Shown here piece after piece: positions 10,239 to 20,659 of a DNA stretch of 47,449 nucleotides (its first letter is position 1; every line of letters begins with the position of its first letter). The notes beneath the pieces were generated by a model that saw only the letters and a program-made list of their open reading frames with translations, was not told the origin of the DNA and made no database searches. Made by a program: the position numbers and the translations under genes. Origin of the DNA: Streptococcus parasanguinis (GTDB lineage Bacteria; Bacillota; Bacilli; Lactobacillales; Streptococcaceae); contig NZ_JVEE01000030.1 in NCBI RefSeq assembly GCF_001073155.1, forward strand, positions 34,561-82,009, written 5' to 3'.

Positions 10239-13064
10239 ATGGTCTTACAAAAATTAGAGAACTTCACAAATAAAGATATTATCAAAGAAGAAGCCGAAAT
10301 CTTAACCAATTTATTAGATGATATTACGAAAAATTTGGTTCGTCCGGAAACCTTTGATAAAATTACGCAGTTGAAGGATCTATCAAAAACACAGAACTAT
10401 CGTGAGTTGAATCAAATAGTGGAACAATTGACAAATGAAGAAATGACAGTGATTTCACGTTATTTTGCCATTTTACCACTCTTGATTAACATCTCAGAAG
10501 ATGTCGATTTGGCCTATGAAATCAATCATTTGAATAACGTGGATGGTGAATACCTCGGAAAACTTTCTTCAACCATTAAAGAAGTTGCAAAAAATGAAGA
10601 TGCACAAGAAATTCTTGAAAATCTCAATATTGTACCTGTTTTAACAGCCCATCCAACTCAAGTGCAACGAAAAACCATGCTGGATCTAACCAATCATATT
10701 CATGCTCTTCTTCGTCAGCACCGGGATGTTAAAGCTGGTTTAATGAATGAGAATAAGTGGTATAACAACCTTCGTTGTAATATCGAAATCATGATGCAAA
10801 CGGATATGATTCGTGACAAAAAATTGAAGGTTACCAATGAGATCACCAATGTCATGGAATATTACAATAGCTCTTTCTTACAAGCTGTTCCAAATCTTAT
10901 GTTGGAATACAAACGCTTGGCAAAAGAGCATGGATTGGAGCTTGAACAACCACGTCCGATCACAATGGGCATGTGGATTGGGGGAGACCGGGACGGGAAT
11001 CCGTTTGTAACAGCTGAGACCTTGAAGCGTTCAGCAACTATTCAAAGCGAAGTCATTTTGAACTATTACATCGAAAAGATTTCTAAATTATACCGTCATT
11101 TCTCCCTTTCAACGAGTCTTTCTAAAACAAGTGAAGCAGTAGCTGAAATGGCAGCCCTATCCAGTGATACATCCGTCTTTCGTGAAAAAGAACCTTACCG
11201 TCGGGCTTTCCACTATATCCAATCAAAAATGATCCAAACCTTGGTCAATTTAAAAGAATGGACGATGGTGGGAGAAACCAGAGAAGATCGTTATGCTGTT
11301 GAGAGATTATTAGGGGCAAACGCTCATCAACAAGGGCCAGTTTCTGATTATATCGGCAATCGTATCTCTGGAGCTCTAAAGAAAATTTCTGAGAAAGAAG
11401 CTCCAGCTTATGCATCAGCTAAAGAATTTAAAGAAGACCTTGAAAAGATCAAAGATTCCTTGTTAGAAAACAAATCAGAGTATTTAATTTCTGGTGAGTT
11501 TGCAGAACTTCTAGAAGCTATCGATGTTTTTGGGTTCTATCTAGCTTCTATTGATATGCGACAAGATTCTAGTGTGCATGAAGCCTGTGTGGCTGAATTG
11601 TTGAAATCAGCTGGAATTAATGACCATTATTCTGATTTATCAGAGGATGAAAAGTGTCAAGTTCTCTTGAAAGAACTCTTAGAAGACCCACGTATTTTAT
11701 CAGCAACTCATGCTGAAAAATCTGAACTGCTTGAAAAAGAATTAGCGATTTTCCAAACGGCCCGTGAATTGAAGGATCGTTTAGGAGAAGAAGTCATTCG
11801 TCAAAACATCATTTCTCATGCAACCAGTGTGTCAGATATGTTGGAATTGGCTGTGATGTTGAAAGAAGTGGGCTTAGTCGATACGGAAAAAGCTCGTGTG
11901 CAAATCGTGCCTTTGTTTGAAACCATCGAAGATTTGGATCACTCAGAAGAAACCATGAGAAGTTACTTGTCTCTTCCGATTGCCAAACGTTGGATTGCTT
12001 CTAAGAACAACTACCAAGAGATTATGTTAGGTTATTCTGATTCCAACAAAGATGGTGGATACTTGTCTTCTTGCTGGACCCTCTTTAAAGCTCAACAACA
12101 ATTGACCGCTATCGGAGATGAGTTTGGAGTGAAGATTACCTTCTTCCATGGTCGTGGTGGTACTGTTGGTCGTGGTGGAGGTCCTACTTATGAAGCCATC
12201 ACGTCTCAACCATTGAAATCCATTAATGACCGTATCCGCTTAACTGAGCAAGGGGAAGTAATCGGCAATAAATATGGAAATAAAGATGCTGCTTACTACA
12301 ACCTTGAGATGCTCGTCTCTGCAACCATTAACCGAATGATTGCCGAACAAAAGAGTCCATTCTCTATGTTTGATCGTTTCGGGGAAGTCATGGATAAAGT
12401 CGTGAATCGCAGTTACGATATCTATCGTGATTTGGTCTTTGGAAATGAGCACTTCTATGACTACTTCTTTGAATCAAGTCCGATCAAAGCAATTTCAAGC
12501 TTTAATATTGGTTCACGTCCTGCTGCTCGTAAGACCATTACAGAAATCGGTGGTTTGCGTGCTATCCCATGGGTCTTCTCATGGTCACAAAGTCGGGTGA
12601 TGTTCCCTGGTTGGTACGGAGTAGGTTCTAGCTTTAAGGAATTTATCGATGAGGATCCTGAGAATATCGAAACCCTTCGATACATGTATAAAAACTGGCC
12701 TTTCTTCCAATCTCTCTTGTCAAATGTGGACATGGTCTTATCCAAAGCCAACATGGATATTGCCTTTGAGTACGCTCAATTGTGTGAAGAAGAAGAAGTT
12801 CGCAATATCTATCAGATTATCTTACATGAATGGCAATTGACCAAGGACATCATCTTGATGATTGAGGAACAAGACGAGTTGCTCGCGGAGAACCCTTATC
12901 TGAAAGAAAGTTTGGACTATCGGATGCCGTACTTTAACGTCTTGAACTATATTCAGTTAGAACTGATTCGACGTCAACGGACCGGCCAATTACCAGCCGA
13001 TCAAGACAAGCTAATCCATATTACGATCAATGGAGTGGCTACAGGATTACGTAATTCAGGTTAA
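10239..13064 (+). CDS. ppc: Phosphoenolpyruvate carboxylase
   Basis: This 941-aa cytoplasmic enzyme adds bicarbonate to PEP to make oxaloacetate, feeding aspartate synthesis in a lactic acid bacterium without a full TCA cycle. Motifs include [11 protein letters not shown] (catalytic histidine, near residue 140), [20 protein letters not shown], the glycine-rich [14 protein letters not shown] loop, and the C-terminal [14 protein letters not shown] longer reading from 10215 exists. I chose ATG at 10239 because AAAAGGAG sits right upstream and the protein then begins MVLQKLENF, like relatives. It follows ftsW, probably in the same transcript. Confidence 0.96.
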   Translation: MVLQKLENFTNKDIIKEEAEILTNLLDDITKNLVRPETFDKITQLKDLSKTQNYRELNQIVEQLTNEEMTVISRYFAILPLLINISEDVDLAYEINHLNNVDGEYLGKLSSTIKEVAKNEDAQEILENLNIVPVLTAHPTQVQRKTMLDLTNHIHALLRQHRDVKAGLMNENKWYNNLRCNIEIMMQTDMIRDKKLKVTNEITNVMEYYNSSFLQAVPNLMLEYKRLAKEHGLELEQPRPITMGMWIGGDRDGNPFVTAETLKRSATIQSEVILNYYIEKISKLYRHFSLSTSLSKTSEAVAEMAALSSDTSVFREKEPYRRAFHYIQSKMIQTLVNLKEWTMVGETREDRYAVERLLGANAHQQGPVSDYIGNRISGALKKISEKEAPAYASAKEFKEDLEKIKDSLLENKSEYLISGEFAELLEAIDVFGFYLASIDMRQDSSVHEACVAELLKSAGINDHYSDLSEDEKCQVLLKELLEDPRILSATHAEKSELLEKELAIFQTARELKDRLGEEVIRQNIISHATSVSDMLELAVMLKEVGLVDTEKARVQIVPLFETIEDLDHSEETMRSYLSLPIAKRWIASKNNYQEIMLGYSDSNKDGGYLSSCWTLFKAQQQLTAIGDEFGVKITFFHGRGGTVGRGGGPTYEAITSQPLKSINDRIRLTEQGEVIGNKYGNKDAAYYNLEMLVSATINRMIAEQKSPFSMFDRFGEVMDKVVNRSYDIYRDLVFGNEHFYDYFFESSPIKAISSFNIGSRPAARKTITEIGGLRAIPWVFSWSQSRVMFPGWYGVGSSFKEFIDEDPENIETLRYMYKNWPFFQSLLSNVDMVLSKANMDIAFEYAQLCEEEEVRNIYQIILHEWQLTKDIILMIEEQDELLAENPYLKESLDYRMPYFNVLNYIQLELIRRQRTGQLPADQDKLIHITINGVATGLRNSG

Positions 13065-13093
13065 AAAAATCGGAACGACTGTTCCGATTTTTT
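13064..13093 (+). terminator. Terminator of ppc
   Basis: AAAAATCGGAAC and GTTCCGATTTTT form a perfect stem around GACT (13077-13080), with a T-run, directly after the ppc stop. Confidence 0.9.
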
Positions 13094-13243
13094 TATTCCC
13101 TGAACCCAAAGGAGCAAAAGGTACAGAAAGGCTTAAATAGCAGATTTTAAATGAGAATTTTCAAAGCTAGATCAGGATCTTTCAGCAAGCTGATAAAATA
13201 AAAGAAAAGAAGAGGAATAATTAAGAAAATATAGGTAAAAGGC

Positions 13244-13272
13244 TTGCAATTTTATCTAAAATTCGATAGAAT
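13244..13272 (+). promoter_or_regulatory. Promoter of tuf
   Basis: TTGCAA (13244-13249), a 17-base spacer and TAGAAT (13267-13272) are followed by AGTAAGG. The rest of the ppc-tuf gap (13094-13243) holds AT-rich sequence with no supportable ORF. Confidence 0.75.
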
Positions 13273-13343
13273 AGTAAGGAAAGTTAGACTGTATTGCCTA
13301 CTGTCTATCTATAAAATATATTTTATTGGAGGCTTTTACTCAA

Positions 13344-14540
<1,197 letters not shown>

Positions 14541-14581
14541 TTCGATCTAGTTCCCAGATTAACAATTATATAGACAGACAT

Positions 14582-14606
14582 AAAACCCCGTGAAGATGGG
14601 GTTTTT
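14582..14606 (+). terminator. Terminator of tuf
   Basis: AAAACCCC (14582-14589) pairs with GGGGTTTT (14598-14605) around an 8-base loop, followed by T residues. Confidence 0.85.
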
Positions 14607-14660
14607 ATTTTGGTAAAAAGTAAAATGAGCTTGTGCAAACTTTCATTATCGCGAAAATTA

Positions 14661-14669
14661 TGGTAAAAT
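14661..14669 (+). promoter_or_regulatory. Extended -10 promoter of tpiA
   Basis: TGGTAAAAT lies about 36 bases before the tpiA start. The -35 region is weak. Confidence 0.5.
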
Positions 14670-14704
14670 AGATAGTATAAAATTAGAAAAAAGAGGTATG
14701 TGAA

Positions 14705-15463
14705 ATGTCACGTAAACCATTTATCGCTGGTAACTGGAAAATGAACAAAAATCCAGAAGAAGCAAAAGCATTCGTTGAAGCTGTAGCATCAAAACTTCCT
14801 TCAGCTGATCTTGTTGAAGCTGGTATCGCAGCTCCTGCAGTTGACTTGACAGCTGTACTTGCTGCTGCTAAAGGTTCAGACCTTAAAGTTGCTGCCCAAA
14901 ACACTTACTTTGAAAATGCTGGTGCCTTCACTGGTGAAACTAGCCCACAAGTTTTGAAAGAAATCGGTACTGACTACGTTGTGATCGGTCACTCAGAACG
15001 TCGTGACTACTTCCATGAAACTGATGAAGATATCAACAAAAAAGCAAAAGCAATCTTTGCGAACGGTATGCTTCCAATCATCTGTTGTGGTGAAAGCCTT
15101 GAAACTTACGAAGCTGGTAAAGCAGCAGAATTCGTAGGGGCTCAAGTATCAGCTGCTCTTGCTGGATTGACTGCAGAACAAGTCGCTTCAACAGTTATCG
15201 CCTACGAACCAATCTGGGCGATCGGTACTGGTAAATCAGCTTCACAAGACGACGCACAAAAAATGTGTAAAGTTGTTCGTGACGTTGTAGCTGCTGACTT
15301 TGGTCAAGAAGTGGCTGACAAAGTACGTGTTCAATACGGTGGTTCAGTGAAACCTGAAAACGTTGCTGAATACATGGCTTGTCCAGACGTTGACGGAGCT
15401 CTTGTAGGTGGTGCATCACTTGATCCAGAAAGCTTCTTGGCATTGCTTTACTTTGTTAAATAA
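14705..15463 (+). CDS. tpiA: Triosephosphate isomerase
   Basis: This 252-aa TIM-barrel enzyme interconverts dihydroxyacetone phosphate and glyceraldehyde 3-phosphate. It shows the N-terminal NWKMN with the catalytic lysine, the catalytic histidine in VIGHSERR, the catalytic glutamate in [11 protein letters not shown] and the phosphate-binding YGGSVKPEN loop. Length is standard. AAGAGGT precedes the ATG. Codon bias matches tuf and eno, in line with heavy glycolytic expression. It is monocistronic. Confidence 0.98.
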   Translation: MSRKPFIAGNWKMNKNPEEAKAFVEAVASKLPSADLVEAGIAAPAVDLTAVLAAAKGSDLKVAAQNTYFENAGAFTGETSPQVLKEIGTDYVVIGHSERRDYFHETDEDINKKAKAIFANGMLPIICCGESLETYEAGKAAEFVGAQVSAALAGLTAEQVASTVIAYEPIWAIGTGKSASQDDAQKMCKVVRDVVAADFGQEVADKVRVQYGGSVKPENVAEYMACPDVDGALVGGASLDPESFLALLYFVK

Positions 15464-15471
15464 TGACATAT

Positions 15472-15500
15472 AAAAAGGCGAGAGGTTTCTCGTCTTTTTT
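15472..15500 (+). terminator. Terminator of tpiA
   Basis: AAAAAGGCGAGA (15472-15483) pairs with TCTCGTCTTTTT starting at 15488 (one G-U pair), followed by more T residues. Confidence 0.85.
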
Positions 15501-15508
15501 TATAGAAG

Positions 15509-15536
15509 AAAAGACCAGCTTCAAAGCTGGTCTTTT
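15509..15536 (-). terminator. Terminator of the murMN operon
   Basis: AAAAGACCAGCTT (15509-15521) and AAGCTGGTCTTTT (15524-15536) are perfectly complementary. It lies four bases after the murN stop on the minus strand. Confidence 0.8.
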
Positions 15537-15539
15537 GAG

Positions 15540-16775
15540 TTAGGAACGTCCTAATAGTTTCTTAATGAGAGAAATCATTTTGTATTTCAGAGGATTTGGG
15601 TAATAACGGAAGGTCCCCATCTTACGGACGATGTAGCCATTGAAGTTCTGTTTGAAACGAAGCACACCGTCTGACCCGTCAAAGATTCCTTGAATACCCA
15701 GGAAGTTATATTTTGGGATACCACGTTTGATGGTTTCAAGCATCATATATTCTTGGAGAACAGCAGGAGCATAGAACTTATTAAATTCTGTATAAGAGCC
15801 ACTGAATAAATAGGTGGATTCTTGTGGCATATAGACGAAGAGGCTACCTGCAAGAATGACGTCTTGATCTCCATATTTTTCAATATATTCCTTTGCTTCA
15901 TTAATCCGAATGGAAAGTTTACTTATTTGCAGATTTAATTGTGATATTTGTTTATTTACTTTCGCAGAATTAATACCTGATGAAACTTTTTCTATTAGAG
16001 GGTTAATTTGAGATTGAAGATCATTATGTTTTGATTGTAATATTGCTAGATAGTGTTCGAAATTCAGTGTCGCAATCATAAATTCCACTTTGTCGCCAAA
16101 ACTATCATAGAAGGTTTGGTAATAATCTAAGGTCTTATCTTGATAGTCTCGACGGTCACTGGTAGAAGAAGTAATTTCCTTGAAGAGCTGCAGTTCATCT
16201 CTGTTTAACCGTTTCAATTGAATGCCAAAAGCCTTAGCTTTCTTAACAAGTGGCTTTCCTTTTTTACTGAAGCTCGTAAGAAGATTTTTTTCGGTGATGC
16301 CCTCCATGTCTTTTACATAATGCCAATCAGGTTCTCCTCCTGGATAACCTGTTGTTAAACCATCATGCTGATAGCCCAATTTTTTAAGGGTATCCATGAA
16401 ATGGGTTTGCTCTTCACTGGTTGGATTGCCGTCACTGTCAAAAGTTTGATAGGTATCATAGGGCTTAATAACGAGTTCAATAGCTCCATTTTCTTTCGCA
16501 TAGTCTTTTAAAGCTGCATAGAAGGGTTCTAGCATAGCCTCCTCTTGGTAAAGGGGGCCAGAATTGATTTCCATATGGAGACCACCTGTCATAGGAAGAC
16601 TGTACAAGATCGCTGCCACTTGGACTTGATCTTCTTGTTTCCAAGCGATAAATTGGACCGTGTTTCCTCGCTTTTCAAGCAGATCTGCCATTTCAGCAGA
16701 CTGGATAAAAGAGCGATGGGAGACAGTATTTGCGAATGAGGTAAATTCTTCTTTTGAAATTGTCGTAAGAGTCAT
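15540..16775 (-). CDS. murN: FemAB-family aminoacyltransferase MurN (lipid II branch peptide)
   Basis: This 411-aa Fem-type enzyme uses charged tRNA to add the second residue of the dipeptide branch on lipid II at the inner face of the membrane. Two GNAT-like domains are split by a coiled-coil arm (about residues 236-288). The start MTLTTISKEEF and the C-terminal FKQNFNGYIVRKMGTFRYYPNP match pneumococcal MurN. It lies 5 bases downstream of murM in the same operon. The arm-coding DNA is clearly richer in A/T than the rest: I count 50 G/C in the 180 bases 15901-16080 (28%), against about 38-40% in sampled flanks. The arm may therefore have been imported by recombination. Confidence 0.88.
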   Translation of the reverse strand: MTLTTISKEEFTSFANTVSHRSFIQSAEMADLLEKRGNTVQFIAWKQEDQVQVAAILYSLPMTGGLHMEINSGPLYQEEAMLEPFYAALKDYAKENGAIELVIKPYDTYQTFDSDGNPTSEEQTHFMDTLKKLGYQHDGLTTGYPGGEPDWHYVKDMEGITEKNLLTSFSKKGKPLVKKAKAFGIQLKRLNRDELQLFKEITSSTSDRRDYQDKTLDYYQTFYDSFGDKVEFMIATLNFEHYLAILQSKHNDLQSQINPLIEKVSSGINSAKVNKQISQLNLQISKLSIRINEAKEYIEKYGDQDVILAGSLFVYMPQESTYLFSGSYTEFNKFYAPAVLQEYMMLETIKRGIPKYNFLGIQGIFDGSDGVLRFKQNFNGYIVRKMGTFRYYPNPLKYKMISLIKKLLGRS

Positions 16776-16780
16776 GTAAC

Positions 16781-17992
16781 TTATTTACTCCTTAATTTTT
16801 TCCGGACCTTGTAGACTTTGTTTACAAGTGGATAGAGTGGACTGGTTGGGAGGTTGAATTCCCCAACAAATTCTTCAATGACAGGATTAAATTTTGATTT
16901 GAAATGATAGAGACCACCATCGAGTGAATTTTCAATGCCCCCCATATTTTGCCAAGAAGCACCACGGTCGAAAGCGTGTTGGGCAGTTTCATACCAGGTG
17001 AGGATAGCAGGTTGGTAACGGCGGAATTCTTCATCCATCCCTGCATAAACATTTTCAGACGTCCCACCGAATTCAAGGGTTAAGGTCCCAGATAAAGGAA
17101 CAACCTGTCTACCTGCTTGGAGATGCTGTTCAAGAAATTGCAGTTCTTCCTCTATCCGCTCTTTTTCTTTTTGGTTATTCTCAACCTTGCCAGGCTTTGT
17201 TTTTTCTGTGAATTTTTCAGCCTCTGCCTTGTTTTTTTCAAGATCTTTTATAAGGGAGGTTTTCCGTTCCTCGAGATCTAGAGTAGACAAAGTAATGTAG
17301 GATTGTCCTTGGTAGGTAGTGAGCAGTTTTTCGTAGTAGTCTTTTCCACGTAAATGAATGCTTTTACGAGCCTCAGTCTTTTTCATGAGAGAAGCAAAGT
17401 CCTTCAACAATTCAGTCCCGCCAAATTGGACATGGATCCCTTTGTTTCGAGCAGTTCGGATGGCTTGTCGAGTAGATTTTGAAAGATCTTGCTCAGTGAA
17501 AAACTCTTTGTGGATATTTGCTTGAAAGCGTGGTTGGATATTTTCTGCCATATCACTGGTTCGGCCAGTCCATTCAACCCCTTCTTTAGTTAAGGTGTCG
17601 ATCATCGCTTGCACAGCAGGAGCTTGCGTCTGTTCTTGTCCAATCAAATGTTTACTCAAGAAAAGACTTGGATCAAATTTCACAAACAAGGCCTTGTATT
17701 GTTTGGCAATTTTTTTAAGAGACTGGATCACATAGGAAACCAGCTCTTTGTTTTGGTAATTCATGATTGGGCCTCGAGGAATGTAAAGCATGGAAAAGCC
17801 AAGTGGCAGGGGTTGAATCAAGATGCTAGCAACAGCGACTAATTGGTCTTCTTGATAAAAACCAACCCGTTCATTTCCCCAATTATCTTTGATTTTTGCC
17901 CATGAGCTGCTTTGTAAGAGATTGGTTTGTTCACTCTGAATAACAAAGTCATCATGCTCACTAGCTGAAATTCCTAGCTGGTAATGGTACAT
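16781..17992 (-). CDS. murM: FemAB-family aminoacyltransferase MurM (lipid II branch peptide)
   Basis: This 403-aa Fem-type enzyme adds the first branch residue (Ser or Ala) to the lysine of lipid II from aminoacyl-tRNA. The N-terminus (MYHYQLGIS, then LLQSSSWAKIKDNWG) and LYIPRGPIMNY match MurM. The charged coiled-coil arm runs about residues 240-295, and the second GNAT domain ends KFNPVIEEFVGEFNLP. It starts 3 bases after the stop of the HAD phosphatase gene and is followed by murN. In pneumococcus murM variants affect penicillin resistance and limit stress from mischarged tRNA. Which amino acid is used here cannot be told from sequence alone. Confidence 0.9.
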   Translation of the reverse strand: MYHYQLGISASEHDDFVIQSEQTNLLQSSSWAKIKDNWGNERVGFYQEDQLVAVASILIQPLPLGFSMLYIPRGPIMNYQNKELVSYVIQSLKKIAKQYKALFVKFDPSLFLSKHLIGQEQTQAPAVQAMIDTLTKEGVEWTGRTSDMAENIQPRFQANIHKEFFTEQDLSKSTRQAIRTARNKGIHVQFGGTELLKDFASLMKKTEARKSIHLRGKDYYEKLLTTYQGQSYITLSTLDLEERKTSLIKDLEKNKAEAEKFTEKTKPGKVENNQKEKERIEEELQFLEQHLQAGRQVVPLSGTLTLEFGGTSENVYAGMDEEFRRYQPAILTWYETAQHAFDRGASWQNMGGIENSLDGGLYHFKSKFNPVIEEFVGEFNLPTSPLYPLVNKVYKVRKKLRSK

Positions 17993-17995
17993 TTC

Positions 17996-18802
17996 TTATA
18001 ATACCCACTTTCTAATGGCGTATGCAACGCCAGATTCATCATTTGATTTGGTAATAGTTGTAGCAATTTTTTTAAGAGCTGGATTGCCATTCTCCATAAC
18101 GACGGCATGTCCCACGACTTCTAGCATGGAACGGTCATTTTCCTCATCTCCGATGGCCATGGTTTCTTCTTGCTGAATTCCAAGTCGTTCAGCTAGATGA
18201 AGAACAGCTGATCCCTTATTGGTTGTTTTCCCTAGAATTTCTAAATAAAAAGGGGCTGATTTGACCATAGTGAAGCGATCCTTGAATTCTTTAGGGATTT
18301 TTGCAATCGCAGCATCTAGAATATCTGGTTCATCGATATACATGGCCTTGACAAATTCTTTCTCACGAACTTCTTCAGGCGTCTGGTAATAAACGGGCAT
18401 ATTGACCAGTTGAGATTCATGAATGGTGTAGCGTCCGATATCGCGATTGCTGGTATAGATGCCGTCTTTTGTAATGGCATGAGAGTGGATTTGGAGTTTG
18501 TTAGCAAGAGCCTCGATATCGAGATAGTCCTCATAATGTAAAAGGTCTTTGATGAGTTCTTTTCCCGTAGCGGTTTCTTGAACCAGACCGCCATTAAAGG
18601 TAATGACATAGTCTCCAGGATCCATCAGATGGAGTTCGTTTAAGAGTTTTGAAACGCCTGCAATGGGACGTCCAGTTGTAATGACAATTTTGACTCCCGC
18701 AGTCTTTGCATCTTGAATAGCTTGAAAAACATCTGGTGTGATCTCTTTTTTTGAATTGAGGAGTGTACCATCGATATCGATCGCAACTAATTTAATGGAC
18801 AT
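17996..18802 (-). CDS. Cof-type HAD-IIB family phosphatase
   Basis: This 268-aa cytoplasmic sugar-phosphate phosphatase-like protein has HAD motif I (IDIDGTLLNS) at the N-terminus, motif II TTGRP, a type IIB cap domain in the middle, and motif IV GDEENDRSM. A reading from 18826 exists, but AGGAGAG just upstream of the ATG at 18802 marks the better start. The first 11 bases overlap the end of the HD gene, so the two are translationally coupled. murM starts three bases after its stop. The substrate is unknown. Confidence 0.9.
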   Translation of the reverse strand: MSIKLVAIDIDGTLLNSKKEITPDVFQAIQDAKTAGVKIVITTGRPIAGVSKLLNELHLMDPGDYVITFNGGLVQETATGKELIKDLLHYEDYLDIEALANKLQIHSHAITKDGIYTSNRDIGRYTIHESQLVNMPVYYQTPEEVREKEFVKAMYIDEPDILDAAIAKIPKEFKDRFTMVKSAPFYLEILGKTTNKGSAVLHLAERLGIQQEETMAIGDEENDRSMLEVVGHAVVMENGNPALKKIATTITKSNDESGVAYAIRKWVL

Positions 18803-20102
18803 CTGTCTCTCCTGTAAAATAATCATTGGTGATATAGGAAGTGAATTCCTCTACTTGCTTACTGAAAAGTCCATTAACCTCCAGCATTTCTTTTGGGAAA
18901 TAGAAACGGTTGTCCCCATAGCGAGTTCCTGCTAAAGCAGCGACGAGTGGAGACAACTGAGACAATTCAGCGAGACTACCATCTTTTCGGATCATCTCGA
19001 TTTGGGTCCGCGGTTTTTCAAGCTCTGGTCGATAAATATCGTAGGGCAGGTCAAAATTTTGATGAATAGCTGTGTAGTAGGTTGGATTAAACCCAATCTC
19101 TTTAATCAGTTTTTCAAGGATTGCTAAGTCATTTCGCTTATCTTCTGTAAATAGAATCGATTTAAAGACTTTCCGATTAATATAGCGCTGAGCAAGATCA
19201 GACAAGATGGTATCCGGACTATCCATCCAGACTTGGAAATAGGTATTCATCACACCGTCATCTAGGTTTAGGTAGTCTTGAATGGTGACCTCTTCTTCAA
19301 AAAATGGAATCAAGCGAGGTGAAGTCAGTTGAAAATACTCTTTCTGATCTGGATAAATGGTTCTAGCGCGTTTGAGTAGATTTTGAAGGAGGACTTCCAT
19401 GGCACGAGTAGCCGGGTGGAAGTAGACCTGCATATACATTTGGTAACGGCTGACCACGTAATCCTCGACAGCATGCATGCCATTTTGTTGGAAGGCAATG
19501 CCATTTTCAATCGGTCGAATGACGCGCAAAATACGGGTCAAGTCAAATTTTCCATAGGAAGCCCCTGTAAAATAGGCATCCCGCAGTAAATAATCCATCC
19601 GGTCCACATCAATTTGACTAGAAATTAATTGCACCACTTGTTTATTGGGATAGGTATGATCAATGACGCTGGCTACACGATTTGGGAAATCAGGAGCCAC
19701 TTGCAAGAGGATTTGATTGACCTCCGTCTCTGGACTGGTGATGATCAGCTGGGTCATCTTTTCATGATCGGTCCCAAACAGTCCTTCAAAGGTATGGGAA
19801 TAGGCACCATGTCCAATGTCATGAAGAAGAGCGGCTGTCATGGTCAGTAAGTTTTCATCAGAATTCCATTGCTCTGCATACTTTTCCTCAAAAATGGACA
19901 GAATGCGTCTTGAAATTTCATAGGCGCCAAGACAGTGAGAAAAACGACTATGCTCCCCACCGTGGAAGGTAAAACCAGATGTCCCCAGTTGTTTGATGCG
20001 GCGTAGTCGTTGAAATTCTTTACTATTAATTAATTGATAAATGATGGGATGATCCACATGAACGTAATCATGAACGGGATCGCGAAAGACTTTTTCATTC
20101 AT
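18792..20102 (-). CDS. HD-domain phosphohydrolase (YwfO-like, probable dNTPase)
   Basis: This 436-aa metal-dependent phosphohydrolase has the HD signature: the first histidine is in SRFSHCLGAYE and the HD pair in LLHDIGHGAYSHTFE, with DRMDYLLRDAY further on. It resembles the B. subtilis YwfO and E. faecalis EF1143 family, whose characterised member hydrolyses dNTPs, so a role in nucleotide pool control is likely. It is the first gene of the operon with the Cof phosphatase, murM and murN. The -10 TATAAT (20114-20109) ends six bases before the ATG and no ribosome-binding site is present, which suggests a leaderless mRNA. Its N-terminus (MNEKVFRDPVHDYVHV) fits the family, supporting this start. 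Confidence 0.88.
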   Translation of the reverse strand: MNEKVFRDPVHDYVHVDHPIIYQLINSKEFQRLRRIKQLGTSGFTFHGGEHSRFSHCLGAYEISRRILSIFEEKYAEQWNSDENLLTMTAALLHDIGHGAYSHTFEGLFGTDHEKMTQLIITSPETEVNQILLQVAPDFPNRVASVIDHTYPNKQVVQLISSQIDVDRMDYLLRDAYFTGASYGKFDLTRILRVIRPIENGIAFQQNGMHAVEDYVVSRYQMYMQVYFHPATRAMEVLLQNLLKRARTIYPDQKEYFQLTSPRLIPFFEEEVTIQDYLNLDDGVMNTYFQVWMDSPDTILSDLAQRYINRKVFKSILFTEDKRNDLAILEKLIKEIGFNPTYYTAIHQNFDLPYDIYRPELEKPRTQIEMIRKDGSLAELSQLSPLVAALAGTRYGDNRFYFPKEMLEVNGLFSKQVEEFTSYITNDYFTGETDVH

Positions 20103-20108
20103 GGGTCT

Positions 20109-20114
20109 ATTATA
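20109..20114 (-). promoter_or_regulatory. -10 element directly before the HD gene start (leaderless candidate)
   Basis: The minus strand reads GCTATAATAGACCC then ATG. Six bases separate TATAAT from the start codon, so transcription would begin at or beside the A of the ATG. The -35 region is only weakly similar to consensus (TCGCAA at about 18 bases). Confidence 0.7.
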
Positions 20115-20176
20115 GCAAAAAAAAGCCTATTTTGCGATCTAGAGGCTAATAGGGGCAGTCAAAATGCGTAAAATTT

Positions 20177-20191
20177 GATAGAATAGTAAGG
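20177..20191 (+). promoter_or_regulatory. -10/start region of the DUF1934 gene, shared with tuf
   Basis: GATAGAATAGTAAGG holds the -10 TAGAAT and is identical to tuf positions 13265-13279. No convincing -35 is visible. Confidence 0.5.
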
Positions 20192-20217
20192 CAAGAAAAG
20201 AAGAGAAGGAGACAAAG

Positions 20218-20601
20218 ATGCAAGTTCGCATTCAAAATACCATTCGATTTGGAGAAGAAATGGAAATCGTTGATCAGTACTATCAAGGTGAATGGAAGGA
20301 AAAAGCAGGTTTTCAATATCTCTTGTATACCAATGAAGAAGATGAAAAGGTTGCTTTGAAATTTTCCAACGATGAATTGGTCATGACACGATTTTCAACT
20401 CCCAAATCCATCATGCGCTTCTACAAAAATGAAGATGGTGGGGCGATCATCCCAACTCCGATGGGCATTCAGCAGTTTTTGATTACGACAGATCTCTTTC
20501 AATTAGAGGAAGGGCATTTGCAAGTGTCTTATCGCTTGTTAACTCTTGATGGAGAACAGGAATTTGCCAATTATCAATTACTGGTGGAATGGGAAGAGTA
20601 G
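20218..20601 (+). CDS. DUF1934 (YwiB-like) family protein
   Basis: This 127-aa cytoplasmic protein is a small beta-barrel of the lipocalin-like DUF1934 family, with no signal peptide or membrane segment. Recognisable features are alternating hydrophobic strands, a PTPMGIQQFLITT centre near residues 79-91 and an acidic end (LLVEWEE). The family has no firmly known function. An AAGGAG ribosome-binding site precedes the start. In many streptococci it lies near rpoE, but here it sits upstream of the Mn riboswitch with no obvious terminator between. Confidence 0.82.
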   Translation: MQVRIQNTIRFGEEMEIVDQYYQGEWKEKAGFQYLLYTNEEDEKVALKFSNDELVMTRFSTPKSIMRFYKNEDGGAIIPTPMGIQQFLITTDLFQLEEGHLQVSYRLLTLDGEQEFANYQLLVEWEE

Positions 20602-20628
20602 ACCTCATTAAATTATTAGAGATCCCGC

Positions 20629-20656
20629 TTGCTTTATTCTATAAAAATGGTATAAT
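20629..20656 (+). promoter_or_regulatory. Promoter of the riboswitch-controlled ATPase
   Basis: TTGCTT (20629-20634), a 16-base spacer and TATAAT (20651-20656) with an upstream TGG extended -10 motif precede the aptamer. Confidence 0.7.
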
Positions 20657-20659
20657 AAA

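Noticed and set aside
13094..13243. Possible small RNA or ORF between ppc and tuf
   Set aside because: Only a 4-bp hairpin (TCAG-CAAG-CTGA) is visible and no promoter-terminator pair frames a transcript.
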